DNA from: an uncultured Litorilinea sp.
GTDB taxonomy: Bacteria > Chloroflexota > Anaerolineae > Caldilineales > Caldilineaceae
DNA: 6,678 nucleotides
Reading direction: 5' to 3'
Assembly (NCBI GenBank): GCA_946885925.1
Contig: CAMPHP010000173.1
Location: 1-6,678 of the forward strand
Each line of letters opens with the position of its first letter. Positions within the stretch are counted from its first letter, which is position 1. A model generated the notes under the pieces. The model had not been told where the DNA came from. It did not search any database and saw only the letters and a program-made list of their open reading frames with translations. This document shows positions 4,173 through 6,678 of the stretch, one piece after another. The position numbers were made by a program, and so were the translations under genes.

Positions 4173-6530
4173 ATGAAACAGGATCGTACCAGGCGTTTTG
4201 TGCAACGTGCCAGCCTCATGCTCTGCATTTTGCTGACCCCGTTGCTGTTGACGACAACCTCGCTCATCGTCAATCCAGGAGAAGCCGACGCCTCCAGCCA
4301 CCGGGAAGCGCCGCTGATTTCGCAAGACCAATTCGCTGACAACACCGATACCTACGTTTTTGTTTCGCCAACCAACCCCGACAATGTTGTACTGGTTGCC
4401 AGTTGGATTCCTGGCGAATTTCCGGAAGGTGCTCCCAACTACTATGAGTGGGGCAAAGATGTCCTCTATGACATTCACGTTGATAACAACGGCGACGCTG
4501 TGGCGGACTATACCTACACACTCAGCAGCATAGTGCAGGTGCAAAATCCGCTCACTTTTCTCTACAATGTCGGCCCGATAGGTGCGGATGGGACGAACTG
4601 GAATCGCCAGCAGCGCATTAGCGTAACAGAGACAAGCGCTACCGGGACAAAGACACTGTTGGACAATGTGCTGGCACCACCCGTCAACATCGGCAGCAAG
4701 TCTACCGACAACTATGATGCGCTCGAAGACAATTTCATCTACACTGTCACCGATGATGGGGATGAACTAAAGATCTACGCGGGTCAGACCGATGATGCCT
4801 TCTGGGTTGATTTGCAGATTTTTGATTTGCTGACGCTGCGTGGACAAGCACCGCCGATTGGCTATTCGATAGGCAACAATGATCCGGTGGATTCCTTGGC
4901 TGGCTTTAATGTCCACAGCTTGGTCATTGAGGTGCCCATCAGCCGCCTCACCACTCCCGGCGAACCAGTGCTCGGCATGTGGGCCACAGCGCGCCGCCCA
5001 ACGATGCGCGTGCTCAACGGCCCGGCAGGACTTGGCACGCTGAATAACAGCGGCGAGCCGGTCCAAGTTTCTCGCCTGGGTATGCCGTTGACGAATGAAG
5101 TCGTCCTACCCTATGCGCTCAAGGATGCCTTCAACAGCATTCCGCCCAGTACCGACGCTGTACTCTACACGGGTGGCGGTGGTGCTGACATCCAGCAGGT
5201 TCTACAGGGTAGCGTTGAAGACCCCGAAATCGGCAATCTGCTCTGCACATTCTACGGCGTGCCACTCCCTGGCGACAGCGATAAAAATTGCCAGACTGAA
5301 TTTACCGTGGGTAACGTTCGCTCAGGTCGTGGCGACATCTTCGATATCTTTCTCACGGGCATCGTGCTGGCCGATACATTCACCATCCAAACAGCCACTG
5401 GCGCTGTCGAGTTGCCTCCAGGCTTCAACGTCAACCGTCCGGCGAATGTAGTGCCAGCAGATATGTTACGCATCAACACCAACATCAAGGGCGATCTCTG
5501 CTCGCCCGCACCGAGCAGGTTAGGAATCCTGGGTGGCGATGCCTGTGGCTTTCCCAATGGTCGCCGTCTCTTCGACGATATTGTCGAGATCGAGCTATTG
5601 GCTGTGGCTGGGGCTGCCTATCAAGTGTTGGATGCAAGAGACAGCACTTTCAGCTTCAACCCTGATCTGATTAGCGTGTTGGATGACAATATTGACTTTA
5701 ATGACCAGCGCTTCCGCAGCGAATTCCCGTATATGGCATTGGCGCAAAGTGGGCAGGAACATCTCCATGACAACCCCACAGGCGAGGCAACTGCAAAATC
5801 CACTATTGCGCGCATCGAAGCAAGTCGTGATGATGCCGAGGAGACTGAGAGCGGTTCTGTCCATTCCAATAGCGGCGATCTCGAACTGGGGCTAGATGAT
5901 GGTGACCCGCGCACAGTAGGATTGCGCTTTAGCGGAGTCGAGATCCCTAGCGGCGCAACGATCACGAATGCCTCGATTCGCTTTATTGCCGAAGAAGATG
6001 CCGACGACGCTGCCACGCTAAATTTCTATGGAGAAGCAGCGGACAATGCTGGACCCTTTGCCAACAGTAAGAACAACATCTCCGGACGCGCTCAAACCAC
6101 GGCTAGCGTCACCTGGGATGCACCCGCCTGGGTAGAGGATGAAAAATTCTGGACACCCGATTTGAGTGCGATTGTCCAGGAAATTGTCAGCCGCCCCGGT
6201 TGGGCAGCGGAAAATGCACTGGTCATCATCGTCACAGGTACGAGCGAACGCTCTGCCTTCTCCTATGATGGCTCTACCAAGCTTGCGCCGCGGCTCTACA
6301 TTGACTATACGACCGGCGACGCGACAACCGCTAGTGAAGGGGCTGCACAAGCGACAAGTATCGTGAGTCGATCCGTCTTGGACGCCGAAGTCACCGCAGC
6401 CGACATTGCGCAAGCCCAATCGCCTGAGAGTGACGAAGCCGAGCGTGCAGGCGAAGGCATGAGTATGGAAGAGGGTAGTACAGGCGTAGAGACCACTGAG
6501 GCGCTCTATCTGCCGCTTGTGGATGAATAA
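4173..6530 (+). CDS. Exported DUF4331 protein with C-terminal DNRLRE-like domain and YLPLV tail
   Basis: A 785-residue exported protein. TAAGGAGG ends four bases before the ATG. Basic residues and a hydrophobic core to about residue 33 form the signal peptide, with likely cleavage after ADA (40). The mature start SSHREAPLIS is the DUF4331 hallmark, followed by DNTDTYVFVSP (57-66) and WIPGEFPEGAPNYYEW (78-93). A loop with possible calcium ligands, DNNGDAVAD, is at 104-112. The domain runs to about 525, closing with FPYMA. Cysteines 358/373 and 443/458 could form disulfides. Residues 545-712 form a beta-sandwich of the DNRLRE/CBM96-like type: DLELGLDDGDPRTVGLRF, IPSGATITNASIRF and PDLSAIVQEIVSRPGW, ending in APRLYIDY. 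A low-complexity acidic/Ser/Thr/Ala linker (713-777) leads to LYLPLVDE. DUF4331 has no assigned biochemical activity. Partnership with the upstream NicO transporter is inferred from order, strand and spacing. Two adjacent stops (TAA TGA) end the gene. Confidence 0.9.
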   Translation: MKQDRTRRFVQRASLMLCILLTPLLLTTTSLIVNPGEADASSHREAPLISQDQFADNTDTYVFVSPTNPDNVVLVASWIPGEFPEGAPNYYEWGKDVLYDIHVDNNGDAVADYTYTLSSIVQVQNPLTFLYNVGPIGADGTNWNRQQRISVTETSATGTKTLLDNVLAPPVNIGSKSTDNYDALEDNFIYTVTDDGDELKIYAGQTDDAFWVDLQIFDLLTLRGQAPPIGYSIGNNDPVDSLAGFNVHSLVIEVPISRLTTPGEPVLGMWATARRPTMRVLNGPAGLGTLNNSGEPVQVSRLGMPLTNEVVLPYALKDAFNSIPPSTDAVLYTGGGGADIQQVLQGSVEDPEIGNLLCTFYGVPLPGDSDKNCQTEFTVGNVRSGRGDIFDIFLTGIVLADTFTIQTATGAVELPPGFNVNRPANVVPADMLRINTNIKGDLCSPAPSRLGILGGDACGFPNGRRLFDDIVEIELLAVAGAAYQVLDARDSTFSFNPDLISVLDDNIDFNDQRFRSEFPYMALAQSGQEHLHDNPTGEATAKSTIARIEASRDDAEETESGSVHSNSGDLELGLDDGDPRTVGLRFSGVEIPSGATITNASIRFIAEEDADDAATLNFYGEAADNAGPFANSKNNISGRAQTTASVTWDAPAWVEDEKFWTPDLSAIVQEIVSRPGWAAENALVIIVTGTSERSAFSYDGSTKLAPRLYIDYTTGDATTASEGAAQATSIVSRSVLDAEVTAADIAQAQSPESDEAERAGEGMSMEEGSTGVETTEALYLPLVDE

Positions 6531-6554
6531 TGAATAGGGATTAGGGGCAGGCCT

Positions 6555-6599
6555 ACCTTCCTCGAAGCCACCCAGAGGATTCCCGGCTTCGAGGAAGGT
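6555..6599 (+). terminator. Long hairpin after the DUF4331 gene
   Basis: Perfect 15-bp arms, ACCTTCCTCGAAGCC (6555-6569) and GGCTTCGAGGAAGGT (6585-6599), enclose a 15-base loop. AGGC (6550-6553) can extend the stem with GCCT (6600-6603) across a two-base bulge. The hairpin starts 24 bases after the stop and would block read-through. It lacks a T-tract, so it may be a factor-assisted terminator, an RNA-end stabiliser, or a copy of a dispersed palindromic repeat. Confidence 0.55.
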
Positions 6600-6632
6600 G
6601 CCTACAGTTCTATCTCGCAAAGGCATAAACTT

Positions 6633-6678
6633 ATGTCTACTCAAACCACTTTACCCATCCAACGCTTTCCCCGCCGTC
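6633..6678 (+). CDS. Possible start of a further gene, cut by the window edge
   Basis: An ATG at 6633 opens a frame reading MSTQTTLPIQRFPRR to the end of the window with no stop. AAGG lies nine bases upstream as a weak ribosome-binding site. It starts after the hairpin that closes the DUF4331 transcript. Fifteen residues are too few to recognise a family, and the frame could close just outside the window. Confidence 0.4.
   Translation, partial: MSTQTTLPIQRFPRR

Noticed and set aside
6018..6644. Minus-strand 208-codon open frame
   Set aside because: It is antisense to the DNRLRE-like domain and linker of the DUF4331 protein, where the plus-strand motifs are unambiguous.

Overview
The window looks like part of a chromosome from a member of the Chloroflexota, most likely from the Caldilinea/Anaerolinea side of the phylum. 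The inference rests on three protein styles: a secreted protein ending in a YLPLV tail, a DUF4331 protein fused to a DNRLRE-type beta-sandwich, and a NicO-type metal transporter whose mature N-terminus reads HPLGNF. All three are common in that phylum. No rRNA, tRNA or marker gene confirms the placement. No mobile element, CRISPR array or RNA gene is visible.

Layout: (1) Positions 1-851, minus strand: a transcription factor of the YafY type (HTH plus WYL domain). Its C-terminal end runs off the window. (2) Positions 852-1050: a divergent intergenic region with a perfect 12-bp inverted repeat (922-950), the likely operator. (3) Positions 1051-1878, plus strand: an alpha/beta hydrolase with a complete Ser-Asp-His triad, followed by a strong hairpin terminator. 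(4) Positions 1879-2403: 525 bases without a gene, holding the terminator, a 54-bp palindromic repeat of dispersed-repeat appearance, and a GC-rich leader with small hairpins. (5) Positions 2404-4002, plus: a secreted-then-membrane NicO-family nickel/cobalt transporter with an EF-hand-like loop and a 25-histidine loop. (6) Positions 4173-6530, plus: a large exported DUF4331 protein with a C-terminal DNRLRE-like domain. (7) After a 15-bp-arm hairpin, the first 15 codons of a possible further gene (6633 to the window end).

Functionally there are two units. The regulator and hydrolase form a classic divergent regulator/enzyme pair, probably sensing and processing a small molecule that the sequence does not identify. 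The NicO transporter and the DUF4331 protein lie on one strand 170 bases apart. The transporter has clear metal-binding features, and both proteins carry an acidic loop that could bind calcium, so a shared role in metal handling at the cell surface is a reasonable but unproven hypothesis. No clearly new system is demonstrated. The most interesting items are the DUF4331/DNRLRE/YLPLV architecture, its pairing with a metal transporter, and the operator palindrome.
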